Numbered from the stretch's first letter, positions 9,189-20,194 are shown. The stretch: DNA of 64,000 nt from an uncultured Muribaculaceae bacterium (GCA_902494515.1 CABUTS010000001.1:26575-90574); one strand, 5' to 3'. Program-made: numbers and translations. The notes: generated by a model from the letters alone, not told the origin.

Positions 9189-9758
9189 TTATGGGCGGAG
9201 AATTCGGAATTCGCCGCTGTCCGAGAGCTTCATCACTGTGGAGGGGAGGGAGCGGCTGAGGTCGTCGCGGCGGTAGTCGACAACGTAGTCCACGGCGTCG
9301 AGAATCTCCTGCGGAATTTCCGGGAAAACGGCCGGGGCGGGCTGCCCGGAGATGTTGGCGGAGGTGGAGACGAGGGGCCGGCGGAGCTTGCGGCACAGAC
9401 CCTGCGAGAAGGGCTCGGAGGTGACGCGGATTCCGACGCTGCCGTCGGGTCCGAGGAGCTCGGGAGCCAGACCTACCCCCTTGTCGTAGACTATGGTCAG
9501 GGGCCTTTCGGTGTACTCGATTAGCTGGAAAGCTACTTCCGGCATATTCCCGACATATTTTTCGACCTCTTCGGCCGAGGGGAGGAGGGTTATCAGGGCT
9601 TTATGGTCGGCGCGATGCTTGATATCGAAGATACGGCGCACGGCGGCGCTGTTGGTGGCGTCGCAACCGATACCCCAGACCGTGTCGGTGGGGTAGAGAA
9701 TCACGCCCCCTTTGCGGAGGACGTTGCATGCGTTTGTGATTTCTTCCTGCAAAGACAT
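9189..9758 (-). CDS. tsaC: L-threonylcarbamoyladenylate synthase
   Basis: It makes threonylcarbamoyl-AMP from threonine, bicarbonate and ATP, the first step of t6A37 tRNA modification. The 189-residue YrdC domain contains the N-terminal GGVILYPTDTVWGIGCDA segment, KHRADHKAL, and the STSANISGQPAP motif near residue 140. It lacks the C-terminal Sua5 domain, so the short TsaC name suits it. The product of this pathway is the substrate of TcdA at 4577, though the two genes are not linked in an operon. It follows fbp by 42 bp. Confidence 0.95.
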   Translation of the reverse strand: MSLQEEITNACNVLRKGGVILYPTDTVWGIGCDATNSAAVRRIFDIKHRADHKALITLLPSAEEVEKYVGNMPEVAFQLIEYTERPLTIVYDKGVGLAPELLGPDGSVGIRVTSEPFSQGLCRKLRRPLVSTSANISGQPAPAVFPEIPQEILDAVDYVVDYRRDDLSRSLPSTVMKLSDSGEFRILRP

Positions 9759-9772
9759 GAAAAACAGCGGTT

Positions 9773-9829
9773 TAGTAGGTGCTTCGTTCCTTGGTGATGC
9801 TTAGTATGTGCTTCGTTCCTTGGTGATGC
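9773..9829. repeat. 28-bp tandem duplication across the fbp stop codon
   Basis: Two copies of a 28-bp sequence at 9773-9800 and 9802-9829, differing at one base, sit head to tail with a 29-bp period. The copy at 9802-9829 encodes the last codons of fbp and its stop. The other copy repeats the same codons and stop out of frame in the tsaC leader. Confidence 0.9.
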
Positions 9830-11798
9830 CGTGGCGGTAGGCGTAGAGCAGTCGGGTCAGCTCGTCGATCTGAGCCTGAAGCTCCTTCCCCTTGTCGGTG
9901 TCGCGGACGCGCTGGCGGTGGTTCGAGAGCTCGACAATCTGGGTGGTGCCGATGATGTCGCTGGAGTTCGCGATGGCCTCCTCGGTGGAGGAAAACGGCT
10001 CATGCTGAACGAGTTGCAGCCCGCGGGAATGGTAGACGAGGGTGTATCCGGCGATGCCGGTGGTGGCGTGGTATGCCTTGGCGAAACCGCCGTCGATTAC
10101 GAGCAGACGTCCGTCGGCGCGGACGGGTGATTCGCCGGCACCGACGCGCACGGGCACGTGGCCGTTGATGATATGGCGGTGTTCACCCTTGACTCCGAAG
10201 GCGTCGAGAATCATTTCGCAGACCTTCGGGTCGTCGCGCAGAGTGAAGTACGCTCCTTTTCCTTCCTTGTGTAACTCCTTGTCCTCGAGGAAATAACGCT
10301 CGAAGGTGGTCATCTTGTCCTTGTCGAACAGCGGGGAGTCGGGACCGCACCACAGATACCAGAAATAGTCGATGGCGAAGTCGCGGTCGGCAGGGTCGGT
10401 GTCGTCGTTGAAGGCAGCGCGCATGGCCATGCCGATGCGGTGCAGCAGCTCGCGTCCCTTGTATTTCCGGCCGTTGAGGTCCACCTCCTTCAGGGTGCCG
10501 TCGGCGTTCAGGGGCACGGAGGCGTGGAACAGCAGGTTGGAGTTGACGATGGTGTACAGGCAGCCGTGGGAGAACATGCACTCGATGTGTCGGCGCAGCT
10601 TGTCGCTGACCATGAAGGAGTGCTTCAGGCGGTCGACGAGGTTCTTCTCCTCGGGCGTGAGACGGTAGGGATGGGCGGGGTCGATGGTCGGGAATGCGGT
10701 GTCGAGCAGCGGGTAATCCTTACCTTCGATGCTGATTGTTCCGGCCTTGTAGTCGATTTTGTCGAGCAGCAGGCGGTCTTCCATCTTCCACTCGGGGCGC
10801 TTTCGGATCATCGCCCCCTCGAGCTTGAACTGAATGACGGCGATGGCCTTGTGCATGCGGCCGAGCAGCAGCCGGGTTTTCTCCTCGATTTCCTCCCCTT
10901 CGGGAAGTTTGGGGAGGAACTGAGTGCAGGGATCTTCGCCGTAGGTTTCCATAGCGAAAGTGGCCAGCGGCACGAGGTTGATTCCGTAGCCGTCCTCGAG
11001 GGTCGCCATATTGGCATACCGGAGTGAAATGCGCAGCACATTGGCGATGCAGCAGACGTTGCCGGCGGCGGCGCCGATCCAGAGGGCGTCGTGGTTGCCC
11101 CACTGCATGTCGAAGCGCTCGTAGGTCATCAGCTTGTCCATGATCAGATGGGCGCCGGGACCGCGGTCGTAGACGTCGCCGAGGATGTGGAGCCAGTCGA
11201 TGCTCAGGCGCTGGATCACATTGCAGATTGCCGCGATGAAAGCGTCGGCCTGCCCGGTGGAGATAATCGTCTCGATAATCCGGGAATAGTAAGCCTGCTT
11301 GTCGTAGTCCGAGGATTCCTCGTGGAGCAGCTCCTCGATGATGTATGCGAACTCGCGCGGAAGCACCTTGCGGACCTTCGAGCGGGTGTATTTCGATGAA
11401 ACAGAGCGACATACCTTCACCAGCCGGTGCAGGGTGACGTTATAGAAATCATCCATCGGGGTGTCGGACTCCTTCAGCTCCTCGAGCTTGCGCTCGGGGT
11501 AATAGATGAGGGTGCAGAGGCGGCGGATCTCCTCGTCGAGCATCGTGTTGGCATATATCTCGTTGACCTTGCGTCGGATATTGCCCGAAGCATTGCGGAC
11601 GATATGGTTGAAGGCCTCGTCCTCGCCGTGGATGTCAGCAATGAAATGCTCGGTGCCTTTAGGCAGGTTGAGAATCGCCTCGAGATTGATGATCTCGGTT
11701 GAGGCGGCGCTCACCGTGGGGAAACTCTGGCTGAGCAGCTCCAGCAATCTCTTGTTCTGGGTGAAATAGTCCTTGCTGATTAACGATTGTTGCTTCAT
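9801..11798 (-). CDS. fbp: Fructose-1,6-bisphosphatase, class III
   Basis: It hydrolyses fructose-1,6-bisphosphate to fructose-6-phosphate in gluconeogenesis. The 665-residue length matches the class III enzymes of Firmicutes and Bacteroidetes. Metallophosphatase motifs are visible: FIADIHGEDEAF near residue 60, GDVYDRGPGAH, WGNHDALW, and the later HIINGHVPV. The start at MKQQSLISKDYF (11798) gives the family N-terminus; an in-frame ATG 33 bp upstream is possible but unlikely. It is the first gene of the minus run ending with the ClC gene. Its 3' end is tandemly duplicated. Confidence 0.95.
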   Translation of the reverse strand: MKQQSLISKDYFTQNKRLLELLSQSFPTVSAASTEIINLEAILNLPKGTEHFIADIHGEDEAFNHIVRNASGNIRRKVNEIYANTMLDEEIRRLCTLIYYPERKLEELKESDTPMDDFYNVTLHRLVKVCRSVSSKYTRSKVRKVLPREFAYIIEELLHEESSDYDKQAYYSRIIETIISTGQADAFIAAICNVIQRLSIDWLHILGDVYDRGPGAHLIMDKLMTYERFDMQWGNHDALWIGAAAGNVCCIANVLRISLRYANMATLEDGYGINLVPLATFAMETYGEDPCTQFLPKLPEGEEIEEKTRLLLGRMHKAIAVIQFKLEGAMIRKRPEWKMEDRLLLDKIDYKAGTISIEGKDYPLLDTAFPTIDPAHPYRLTPEEKNLVDRLKHSFMVSDKLRRHIECMFSHGCLYTIVNSNLLFHASVPLNADGTLKEVDLNGRKYKGRELLHRIGMAMRAAFNDDTDPADRDFAIDYFWYLWCGPDSPLFDKDKMTTFERYFLEDKELHKEGKGAYFTLRDDPKVCEMILDAFGVKGEHRHIINGHVPVRVGAGESPVRADGRLLVIDGGFAKAYHATTGIAGYTLVYHSRGLQLVQHEPFSSTEEAIANSSDIIGTTQIVELSNHRQRVRDTDKGKELQAQIDELTRLLYAYRHGITKERSTY

Positions 11799-11829
11799 TG
11801 CGGGATAATCGTGAGGGGTGGATTGCAAC

Positions 11830-11860
11830 AACGGCAGCCGTCGAAGGAGAGGCTGCCGTT
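11830..11860 (-). terminator. Hairpin downstream of tRNA-Gly
   Basis: AACGGCAGCC and GGCTGCCGTT form a perfect 10-bp stem with an 11-nt loop, 8 nt past the tRNA CCA end. The tail on the minus strand (TGTTGC) is only weakly T-rich, so this may be a weak terminator. Confidence 0.65.
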
Positions 11861-11867
11861 GGAGGAT

Positions 11868-11943
11868 TGGAGCGGTAGACGAGGCTCGAACTCGCGACCC
11901 TCAGCTTGGGAAGCTGATGCTCTACCAACTGAGCTACTACCGC
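11868..11943 (-). tRNA. tRNA-Gly(CCC)
   Basis: The cloverleaf is complete: acceptor GCGGTAG/CTACCGC, D arm GCTC/GAGC, anticodon stem TCAGC/GCTGA with loop TTCCCAA giving anticodon CCC, and T arm GCGAG TTCGAGC CTCGT. The genome encodes the 3' TCCA. A strong promoter lies upstream. Confidence 0.97.
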
Positions 11944-11978
11944 ATAGATGTCAAAATCGCTTTCCGTGGAATGCGTTG

Positions 11979-12009
11979 CAAAGTTAAACAATTCCTTTGA
12001 AACGACAAA
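11979..12009 (-). promoter_or_regulatory. tRNA-Gly promoter
   Basis: On the minus strand, TTTG (12006-12009), 19 bp, then TAACTTTG (11979-11986) form a full Bacteroidetes promoter 36 bp upstream of the tRNA. Confidence 0.85.
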
Positions 12010-12135
12010 ACCTTTTCATACCTTTTTTCCCGTTCCCTTTGAAATTTCACCTTATTTCTTACGAAATTTTCGGGATATATTTTTCTCTTACGAATTTTCG
12101 GAAGACATGATGTTACTCTCTTACTTATATAACAG

Positions 12136-12172
12136 CAACCGACACAATCGGCGGGACCGGTTGTGTCGGTTG
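12136..12172. terminator. Hairpin downstream of groEL
   Basis: CAACCGACACAA and TTGTGTCGGTTG form a 12-bp perfect stem around a GC-rich loop, 58 bp past the groEL stop. Neither side has a long T-run. It is the best candidate for the end of the groESL transcript. The rest of the gap up to the tRNA promoter is AT-rich and shows no gene. Confidence 0.65.
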
Positions 12173-12229
12173 TTGTCTGGTGAGTATTCATGCATGGCGC
12201 TTAGGCCATGTCAGAGGCTTGGTGGGGGA

Positions 12230-13873
<1,644 letters not shown>

Positions 13874-13898
13874 TTATGTTTATGTAGGTGTGTTGTAT

Positions 13899-13911
13899 GT
13901 GCCAAAGGCAC
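13899..13911. repeat. Dispersed palindrome GTGCCAAAGGCAC, copy 1
   Basis: The sequence, flanked by CGTACCTACG, sits between groES and groEL. Closely related copies occur as an inverted pair at 39226-39339, so this looks like an extragenic palindromic element family. Confidence 0.6.
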
Positions 13912-13937
13912 GTACCTACGTCTGGGTGGGTGTTTCG

Positions 13938-14210
13938 TTAGGCGAGGACGGCGAGGACGTCGGACTGGCGCATGATGAGGTATTTTTCGCCTTCGAATTC
14001 AATCTCGGTGCCGGCATATTTGCCGTAGAGCACGTTGTCGCCCTCTTTGAGGACCATCGCTTCATCTTTGGTGCCGTTGCCGACGGCGATTACGGAGCCT
14101 TTGAGGGGCTTTTCCTTGGCAGAATCGGGGATGATGATACCGGCGAGTGTGGTTTCTTCGGCGGGAGTGGGCTTGATGAGCACACGGTCGGCCAGTGGTT
14201 TGATATTCAT
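13938..14210 (-). CDS. groES: Co-chaperonin GroES (Hsp10)
   Basis: This is the lid of the GroEL chamber. The 90-residue protein MNIKPLADRVLIKP... has the mobile-loop region (EETTLAGIIIPDSAKEKP) and the C-terminal beta strands typical of GroES. The start at 14210 matches the family; an ATG 33 bp upstream would add an atypical leader. It is the first gene of groES-groEL. No CIRCE operator is visible upstream; a 22-bp repeat array lies there instead. Confidence 0.98.
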   Translation of the reverse strand: MNIKPLADRVLIKPTPAEETTLAGIIIPDSAKEKPLKGSVIAVGNGTKDEAMVLKEGDNVLYGKYAGTEIEFEGEKYLIMRQSDVLAVLA

Positions 14211-14342
14211 GATTGGAGAAATATTTAGAGTTAATTTATTCATTATATTATAACACCCGGCGGGGGCGGAAAGTTTAAAACAGCTTCCGGAGAATTAAGT
14301 CAGCGAAAACCGTGCCAAACTGACGGGATACGGGAGCAAGCT

Positions 14343-14467
14343 CCCTGAACAGTGACAAAAAAGTGGCTGAACAATGACAAAGAGAGGGCAGGATAATGAC
14401 AAAAACGGGGCAGCGCGGTGCCAAAGAGAGGGCAGGGCGGTGATAGAGGATGGTGGACTCTGACATA
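14343..14467. repeat. 22-bp degenerate tandem array upstream of groES
   Basis: A TGACAAA-like core recurs at exactly 22-bp spacing at 14353, 14375, 14397, 14419 and 14441 (TGACAAA, TGACAAA, TGACAAA, TGCCAAA, TGATAGA), with a sixth at 14461. Between cores most units carry a GGGCAG-type block. Because 22 bp is about two helix turns, the cores would face the same side of the DNA. The array starts about 130 bp upstream of groES. No protein is encoded: the unit length is not a multiple of three. A role as operator array is inference. Confidence 0.75.
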
Positions 14468-14503
14468 AACCCCCGCCGGGCTGCGGGAGCGGGGCGGGGG
14501 TTT
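14467..14503. terminator. Strong GC hairpin between the S9 peptidase gene and groES
   Basis: AAACCCCCGCC pairs with GGCGGGGGTTT across a short loop. It follows the S9 peptidase stop on the minus strand and would end that transcript before the groESL region. Confidence 0.8.
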
Positions 14504-14530
14504 ATAGGGAAGGGAATTTTTCAGATGAAA

Positions 14531-14584
14531 GGGATTATTCAGCCAGCAGCAACGGCGGAAGGCTGAGGAGCGGGATTATTCAGC
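14531..14584. repeat. Direct repeat spanning the S9 peptidase stop codon
   Basis: GGGATTATTCAGC occurs at 14531-14543 and 14572-14584. The second copy contains the stop codon (complement of TTA at 14576-14578) of the S9 peptidase gene; the first repeats it 41 bp downstream. Confidence 0.7.
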
Positions 14585-16786
14585 TGCGGGGGCTGCGGGG
14601 GAGGGGGCTGCTACGGAGGGGCCGCCGGTGGCGATGGGGTTCAGGGGTGCAACCGGGGTTTCCTTGGCGGGGAGCTTGGCTGCTTCCTTGGCGGCTTCGG
14701 AGTCGGGTTTCAGCCAGCGGTCGAGCCAGCGGAAGAATACGCGCTGCCACATGATGGCGTTCTGGGGTTTGAGAATCCAGTGGTTTTCGTCGGGGAAGAT
14801 GAGCATTTCGGCGGGAACACCGCGCAGACGGGCTGCGTTGAAGGCCATTTCGCCCTGCGAGGAGAGGATGCGGAAGTCATATTCGCCGTGGGTTACCAGA
14901 ATCGGGGTGTCCCATTTGTCGACAAAGCGGTGGGGCGAGTTGGCGAAGGTGCGCTGGGCAACAGCGTTGCTCTTGTCCCAGAACGGGCCGCCGAGGTCCC
15001 AGTTGGCGAACCACATTTCCTCGGTTTCGAGATACTGGGCTTCGGTGTTGAAGATGCCTGCGTGGGCAATAAAGGCGGCGAAGCGGCCTTCGTGGATGCC
15101 GGCGAGCATGTAAACCGAGAAACCGCCGTAGCTTGCGCCGACAGCACCGATGTGCTCGCCGTCGACATAGGGTTTCTCCTTCATGAAGTCAACAGCAGCG
15201 AGATAGTCGCGGAAGTTCTGGCCGGGATAGTCGCAGGAAATCTGGGCGTTCCATTCGGTGCCGAAGCCGGGGAGACCGCGGCGGTTGGGAGCGATGACGA
15301 TGTAACCCTCGGAAGCCATAAGCATGAGGTTCCAGCGGTAGCTCCAGAACTGGCTGACAGCCTGCTGGGGACCACCCTGGCAGTAGAGGATGGCGGGATA
15401 CTTCTTGTTGGCGTCGAAGTGAGGCGGATAGATCACCCAGGTGGTCATCAGTTTGCCGTCGGTGGTGGGGACCATCACCTTCTCCATCTTGGGAGCTTCG
15501 ATCTGGCTGAGAATCTCCTTGTTTACCTCGGTGATGGCGGTGGCCTTGCCGTCGGTTACGGAGAATACCTCGTTGGGGTAGAGGAAGGAGTGGCGGACGG
15601 TGATGAGGGTCTTGCCGTCGACGGGAGCGAGGGCGGCGTAGTCGCAGATGTCGCTCTTGGAGGTTACCATCTCAACCTTCTTAGAGGCGACATCAACCGA
15701 GAAAATCGGGGTAACACCCTGATATGCAGCGATGAAGTAGATTTTCTTGCTGTCGGGGAACCATGCGATCTGGTCGGCGGTGTAGTCCCAGTTCTCGGTC
15801 AGGTCGGTCTTTTCGCCCGACTTGAGGTCCATTATGAAGATGCGGTTCTTGTCGGATTCGTAGCCGTCGTGTTCCATCGAGAGCCATGCGATCTTGGATC
15901 CGTCGGGGGAGTAGGCGGGGTTGGTGTCGTAGCCCATCATCCCTTCGGTGAGGTTGCGGGTTTCGCCGGACTCGAGGTTGTAGCAGTAAAGGTCGGAGTT
16001 GGTGGAGACGGCGTAGGCCATGCCCTCCTTCTTGCGGGAAACATATACGAGTTCCTTGGAGTCAGGCGACCAGGCAAAGCTCTCGATTCCGCCGAAAGGC
16101 TTCATCGGGGACTCGAAGCGTTCCCCCTCCATGATATCCTTGACGTTTGTCAGGCGGTAGTTGTCGAAGTCAGCGACAAAGGGGTGGGGAATATCGGTGA
16201 CCCATTCGTCCCAGTGTTTGTACATGAGGTCGTCGATGAGGCGGCCGGTGGCCTTGGTCAGGTCGGGGTAGACATCCTGGGCGGTGCGGGCATATTTGAC
16301 TGTGGAAACAACCACAACTTTCTTCCCGTCGGGTGAGACCTTGAAACCGGCGACGCCGTTTTCGAGGCGGCTGACAACATGGCGGTTGGTGCCGTCGGCG
16401 TTCATCACCCACATCTGGGGCTTGCCGTCGTGGGCGGCGACGAAAGCAATCTTGGCGCCGTTGTCAATCCAGACAGCGTCGTTCTCGGACTGGGCGGTCT
16501 TGGTGAGGCGCTTGATGTCAGAGCCGTCGAGGTTCATGGAGTAGAGCTCGTTGTTGCTCTTGTTCTGCTCGACGCTCTCATAGCTGATGCCGAAGAGCAC
16601 ACGCTTGCCGTCGGGTGAGACCTGAGGGTTTGACACACGCCCGAGCGACTCGAGGGCGTCGATGTCGAAGACGCCGGTCTGCGATTGGAAGTCGGGTTTG
16701 TCGATCAGCTGGTCCTGAGGGCCGCAACCCGCTGAGAGGGCGAGGATTGCTGTGGCGGCAGCCGCGGGAATAAGTGATTTGTTCAT
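14576..16786 (-). CDS. S9-family prolyl oligopeptidase, probable lipoprotein
   Basis: This is a secreted serine peptidase of the dipeptidyl-peptidase/acylaminoacyl-peptidase group. The 736-residue protein starts MNKSLIPAAAATAILALSAGCG, a lipoprotein signal with a lipobox cysteine. Residues 30-430 hold WD40-like beta-propeller repeats (SPDGKKVV, SPDSKELVY, FPDSKKIYF). The C-terminal alpha/beta hydrolase has the nucleophile motif GASYGG, the aspartate in HGEYDFRI and the histidine in DENHWI. The tail is Ala/Pro-rich. The start at 16786 was chosen for the signal peptide; the frame is open 45 bp further. It is divergent from valS. It probably trims peptides in the periplasm; the cleavage preference is not readable. 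Confidence 0.92.
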   Translation of the reverse strand: MNKSLIPAAAATAILALSAGCGPQDQLIDKPDFQSQTGVFDIDALESLGRVSNPQVSPDGKRVLFGISYESVEQNKSNNELYSMNLDGSDIKRLTKTAQSENDAVWIDNGAKIAFVAAHDGKPQMWVMNADGTNRHVVSRLENGVAGFKVSPDGKKVVVVSTVKYARTAQDVYPDLTKATGRLIDDLMYKHWDEWVTDIPHPFVADFDNYRLTNVKDIMEGERFESPMKPFGGIESFAWSPDSKELVYVSRKKEGMAYAVSTNSDLYCYNLESGETRNLTEGMMGYDTNPAYSPDGSKIAWLSMEHDGYESDKNRIFIMDLKSGEKTDLTENWDYTADQIAWFPDSKKIYFIAAYQGVTPIFSVDVASKKVEMVTSKSDICDYAALAPVDGKTLITVRHSFLYPNEVFSVTDGKATAITEVNKEILSQIEAPKMEKVMVPTTDGKLMTTWVIYPPHFDANKKYPAILYCQGGPQQAVSQFWSYRWNLMLMASEGYIVIAPNRRGLPGFGTEWNAQISCDYPGQNFRDYLAAVDFMKEKPYVDGEHIGAVGASYGGFSVYMLAGIHEGRFAAFIAHAGIFNTEAQYLETEEMWFANWDLGGPFWDKSNAVAQRTFANSPHRFVDKWDTPILVTHGEYDFRILSSQGEMAFNAARLRGVPAEMLIFPDENHWILKPQNAIMWQRVFFRWLDRWLKPDSEAAKEAAKLPAKETPVAPLNPIATGGPSVAAPSPAAPAAE

Positions 16787-16819
16787 GACTATATTAATAA
16801 GGTGTAGCATTATTTTTTG

Positions 16820-16827
16820 CAAAGGTA
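16820..16827 (-). promoter_or_regulatory. Promoter -7 element for the S9 peptidase
   Basis: TACCTTTG on the minus strand, 33 bp upstream of the chosen start, matches TAnnTTTG. The -33 box is unclear. Confidence 0.45.
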
Positions 16828-16850
16828 ACAAATATTCGGCAAAAAAATCG

Positions 16851-16858
16851 TAAATTTG
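16851..16858 (+). promoter_or_regulatory. Promoter -7 element for valS
   Basis: TAAATTTG on the plus strand lies 17 bp before the valS ATG, giving a very short leader. The -33 box is unclear. Confidence 0.5.
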
Positions 16859-16875
16859 CAGCCAAATTGTATCCT

Positions 16876-19605
16876 ATGAAAGAATTACCCTCGAAATACA
16901 ACCCCTCGGAGGTTGAAGATAAATGGTATGGCTACTGGATGGAGCACAAACTGTTTGCTTCGAAGCCTGACGCTCGTGAACCCTACACCATAGTGATTCC
17001 GCCGCCAAACGTCACCGGCGTGCTTCACATGGGCCATATGCTCAACGAAACAATCCAGGATATCCTGATCCGCCGCGCGCGTATGCTCGGTAAGAACGCA
17101 TGCTGGGTTCCCGGCACGGACCATGCTTCCATCGCCACCGAAACCAAGGTTATCGCCAAGTTAGCTGCCGAGGGTATCAAAAAAACAGACCTCACCCGCG
17201 AGCAGTTTCTGGAACATGCCTGGGACTGGACCCACCATCATGGCGGCATCATCCTGCAGCAGCTCCGCAAGCTCGGCTGCTCCTGTGACTGGGACCGCAC
17301 TGCCTTCACCATGGACCCGCTCCGCTCGGAGTCGGTAACCAAGGTGTTCTGCGACCTTTACGACAAGGGGCTGATTTACCGCGGCTTACGCATGGTGAAC
17401 TGGGACCCCGTGAACCGCACCGCCATCTCCGACGACGAGGTTTACTTCGTTCAGGAACAGTCGAAACTCTACTATCTGCGCTACTATCTTGCTCCCGGCG
17501 AGACCTCCGACGCTGTGACAGAGGAGGGTGGCAACCAGGTTCATGTGGATGAAAACGGTCGCAAATATGCCGTTGTGGCCACAACCCGTCCGGAGACAAT
17601 CATGGGCGACACCGCCATGTGTATCAACCCCAAGGACCCCAAGAACCGCTGGCTCAGCGGGAAGAAAGTGGTTGTGCCTCTGGTCGGCCGCGAGATTCCC
17701 GTCATCGAGGACCGCTACGTCGAAATCGACTTCGGTACCGGCTGCCTGAAGGTCACCCCGGCCCACGATAAGAACGACTATATGCTCGGCAAGACCCACA
17801 ATCTCCCCTCGATTGACATCTTCAACGAGGACGGCACCCTTTCGGAGGAGGCCGGAATGTATGTCGGCAAAGACCGTTTCGAGGTCCGCGACGAGATTGC
17901 CCGGGACCTCGAGAAAGCCGGACTGATGGAGAAGGTCGAGGACTACGAGAACAACGTAGGTTTCTCGGAGCGCACCAAGGTGCCCATCGAGCCGCGTCTG
18001 TCGCTGCAGTGGTTCGTGAACATGAAGCACTTCGCCGAGATCTCGCTGAAGCCCGTGATGGACGACATCATCCGCTTCGTGCCTGAGAAATACAAGAATA
18101 CCTACCGCGTATGGCTTGAGAACATTCAGGACTGGTGCATCAGCCGTCAGCTCTGGTGGGGCCACCGCATCCCGGCATACTACTACCGCGACCCGAAGAA
18201 CCCCGAAAAGGAGAGCTTCGTGGTTGCCGAGACCATCGAAAAGGCTCTGGAGAAGGTTCACAAGGAGACCGGCTGCGGGGATATCTGTGCTTCGGACCTC
18301 CGTCAGGACGAAGGCGCTCTCGACACATGGTTCTCCTCCTGGCTCTGGCCCATCACCCTGTTCGACGGCATCAACAACCCCGGAAATGAGGAGATCAGCT
18401 ACTACTATCCGACCGCCACGCTGGTGACCGGTCCGGACATCATCTTCTTCTGGGTAGCCCGCATGATCATGGCCGGCTACGAATATATCGGCAAGGAACC
18501 GTTCAAGAACGTTTACTTCACCGGTATCGTCCGCGATGCCCTCGGGCGCAAGATGAGCAAGTCGCTCGGCAATTCGCCTGACCCTCTGAAACTTATCGCC
18601 GACTTCGGCGCCGACGGCGTACGTCTCGGCCTGATGCTGTCGGCTCCCGCCGGCAACGATATCCTCTTCGACGAGAAACTCTGCGAGACCGGCCGAAACT
18701 TCTCCAACAAACTGTGGAACGTGTTCCGACTGATCAGTCAGTGGTCGCCTTCGGCCTCGGATGCCTCGGCTGAGGTTGAGGCTCCGTCGGCTGCCGCGGC
18801 CGCCGCCACCGCGTGGTTCGGCTCGAAACTGTCGCTGGCCATCGCCGAACTCAACGACCTGATGGAGAAGTTCCGCATTTCGGAGGCTGCCAACCTGCTT
18901 TACCGTCTGATCCGCGATGATTTCTCGTCGTCGTATCTCGAGATGGTCAAGCCGGCTTACGGCAAGCGCATCGCCCCGGAGGTTTACGCAACAACCGTAG
19001 GGTTCTTCGACTCGCTGCTGCGCCTGCTCCACCCGTTCATGCCCTTCATCACCGAGGAAATCTGGCAGAACCTCGAGGAGCGCCGTCCGGGCGAATCGCT
19101 GATGGTACAGCTTCAGCCGCAGGCCGGCGAGGTTGACCATAACCTGCTGAAAGAAACTGACTTCGCCCTCGGAGTAGTAACTGCAGTGCGCGGTGTCCGT
19201 GCCTCGAAGAACCTGCCGCAGCGCGATGCCCTCCAGCTGCTTGTCAACGGCCGCAACGCCGGACTGAGCAAGGGTGTGGCCGAACTTGTAGTCAAGCTCG
19301 CCAACCTCTCGGAAATCGTTGAGAACGCCGCGAAACCCGAAGGTCCCTCAGCTTCGTTCATCGTCGACACCACCGAGTTCATCATCCCGCTGGCAAGCAA
19401 CATCGACGTCGAGGCCGAACGCGCCAAGATTGAGAAGGAAATTGCCTATCACGCAGACTTCCTGAAGAAAATCGAGGCAAAACTCGCCAACGAGCGCTTC
19501 GTGTCGAAAGCTCCCGCCGCCGTCATCGAGGCTGAGCGCCGCAAACAGGCCGACACAACCTCGCGTCTCGAAGCTCTCCGCGCATCGCTTGCAGCGCTGG
19601 GTTAA
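16876..19605 (+). CDS. valS: Valyl-tRNA synthetase
   Basis: This class I aminoacyl-tRNA synthetase charges tRNA-Val and edits Thr. The 909-residue protein has the HIGH-type motif HMGH at residues 51-54 after PPPNVTGVL, the connective editing domain with [12 protein letters not shown], the KMSKS motif at about residue 558, an anticodon-binding domain, and a C-terminal coiled coil ([19 protein letters not shown]) as in bacterial ValRS. ATG at 16876 is used; a TTG nine bases earlier is not credible. It starts a plus-strand run with the Yip1-like gene and smpB. Confidence 0.98.
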   Translation: MKELPSKYNPSEVEDKWYGYWMEHKLFASKPDAREPYTIVIPPPNVTGVLHMGHMLNETIQDILIRRARMLGKNACWVPGTDHASIATETKVIAKLAAEGIKKTDLTREQFLEHAWDWTHHHGGIILQQLRKLGCSCDWDRTAFTMDPLRSESVTKVFCDLYDKGLIYRGLRMVNWDPVNRTAISDDEVYFVQEQSKLYYLRYYLAPGETSDAVTEEGGNQVHVDENGRKYAVVATTRPETIMGDTAMCINPKDPKNRWLSGKKVVVPLVGREIPVIEDRYVEIDFGTGCLKVTPAHDKNDYMLGKTHNLPSIDIFNEDGTLSEEAGMYVGKDRFEVRDEIARDLEKAGLMEKVEDYENNVGFSERTKVPIEPRLSLQWFVNMKHFAEISLKPVMDDIIRFVPEKYKNTYRVWLENIQDWCISRQLWWGHRIPAYYYRDPKNPEKESFVVAETIEKALEKVHKETGCGDICASDLRQDEGALDTWFSSWLWPITLFDGINNPGNEEISYYYPTATLVTGPDIIFFWVARMIMAGYEYIGKEPFKNVYFTGIVRDALGRKMSKSLGNSPDPLKLIADFGADGVRLGLMLSAPAGNDILFDEKLCETGRNFSNKLWNVFRLISQWSPSASDASAEVEAPSAAAAAATAWFGSKLSLAIAELNDLMEKFRISEAANLLYRLIRDDFSSSYLEMVKPAYGKRIAPEVYATTVGFFDSLLRLLHPFMPFITEEIWQNLEERRPGESLMVQLQPQAGEVDHNLLKETDFALGVVTAVRGVRASKNLPQRDALQLLVNGRNAGLSKGVAELVVKLANLSEIVENAAKPEGPSASFIVDTTEFIIPLASNIDVEAERAKIEKEIAYHADFLKKIEAKLANERFVSKAPAAVIEAERRKQADTTSRLEALRASLAALG

Positions 19606-19630
19606 ATTGCTTTATACAACCTGATTTTTG

Positions 19631-20194
19631 ATGCTGAAATTCATCGGAAATATCATACAGCTGATCTTCTCACCCCAGCGGGGGTGGGAAGATCTTGAAG
19701 CTGACGACCGCTATGCCCTCGGCAACCGCGATGTCAGGCGGTTGTATGTGGGCTGTTTTCTCCCCTTTATCCTGCTCTGCTCGCTGACATCCTTTGTCAG
19801 AATGTTCTATGGGCTGGATTTTCTCGGGGCGCTACAGCAGTCGATCATAGAGTTCTTCGCGCTGTTCCTGTCGTATCATGTGGCCGTGTACCTATTCTCC
19901 CTGACGATGAAAAGGATTCTGGGCCCTGACCGCGAGCCGGATCAGCGACGTTATGCAACAATGATAATCTATTGCATTTCAGCTGTTTCGCTTATTTTCC
20001 TGCTCGGAAATGTGATTAAAGTGACTCTGGCATTAATCCAGCTGTTGCCGTTTTACGTTATATTTATAATCTGGAAAGCGGCGCCCTACGTCGGAGTTCC
20101 GCAGCGGTCGATCGGGCTGTATATGCTGATGGCTTCCGCCTCGATTCTCGGCTCGGTCTACGGGTTGAGTTTTCTGTTTCACGTACTGGTATAA
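19631..20194 (+). CDS. Yip1-family membrane protein
   Basis: The 187-residue protein has an amphipathic start (SPQRGWEDLEADD, the usual motif of bacterial Yip1 proteins) and about five membrane segments between residues 40 and 187. Bacterial Yip1 proteins have no settled function. It starts 25 bp after valS and is probably cotranscribed with it and smpB. Confidence 0.8.
   Translation: MLKFIGNIIQLIFSPQRGWEDLEADDRYALGNRDVRRLYVGCFLPFILLCSLTSFVRMFYGLDFLGALQQSIIEFFALFLSYHVAVYLFSLTMKRILGPDREPDQRRYATMIIYCISAVSLIFLLGNVIKVTLALIQLLPFYVIFIIWKAAPYVGVPQRSIGLYMLMASASILGSVYGLSFLFHVLV

Noticed and set aside
14211..14300. CIRCE/HrcA operator upstream of groES
   Set aside because: Looked for TTAGCACTC-N9-GAGTGCTAA; nothing close is present.
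14275..14466. A 63-codon minus-strand ORF across the 22-bp array
   Set aside because: The repeat period is not a multiple of three, so the frame changes in each unit and the protein is not repeat-conserved.
17386..19140. A 584-codon open frame antisense to valS
   Set aside because: It mirrors the codon bias of valS, has no signal or motif, and valS is certain.
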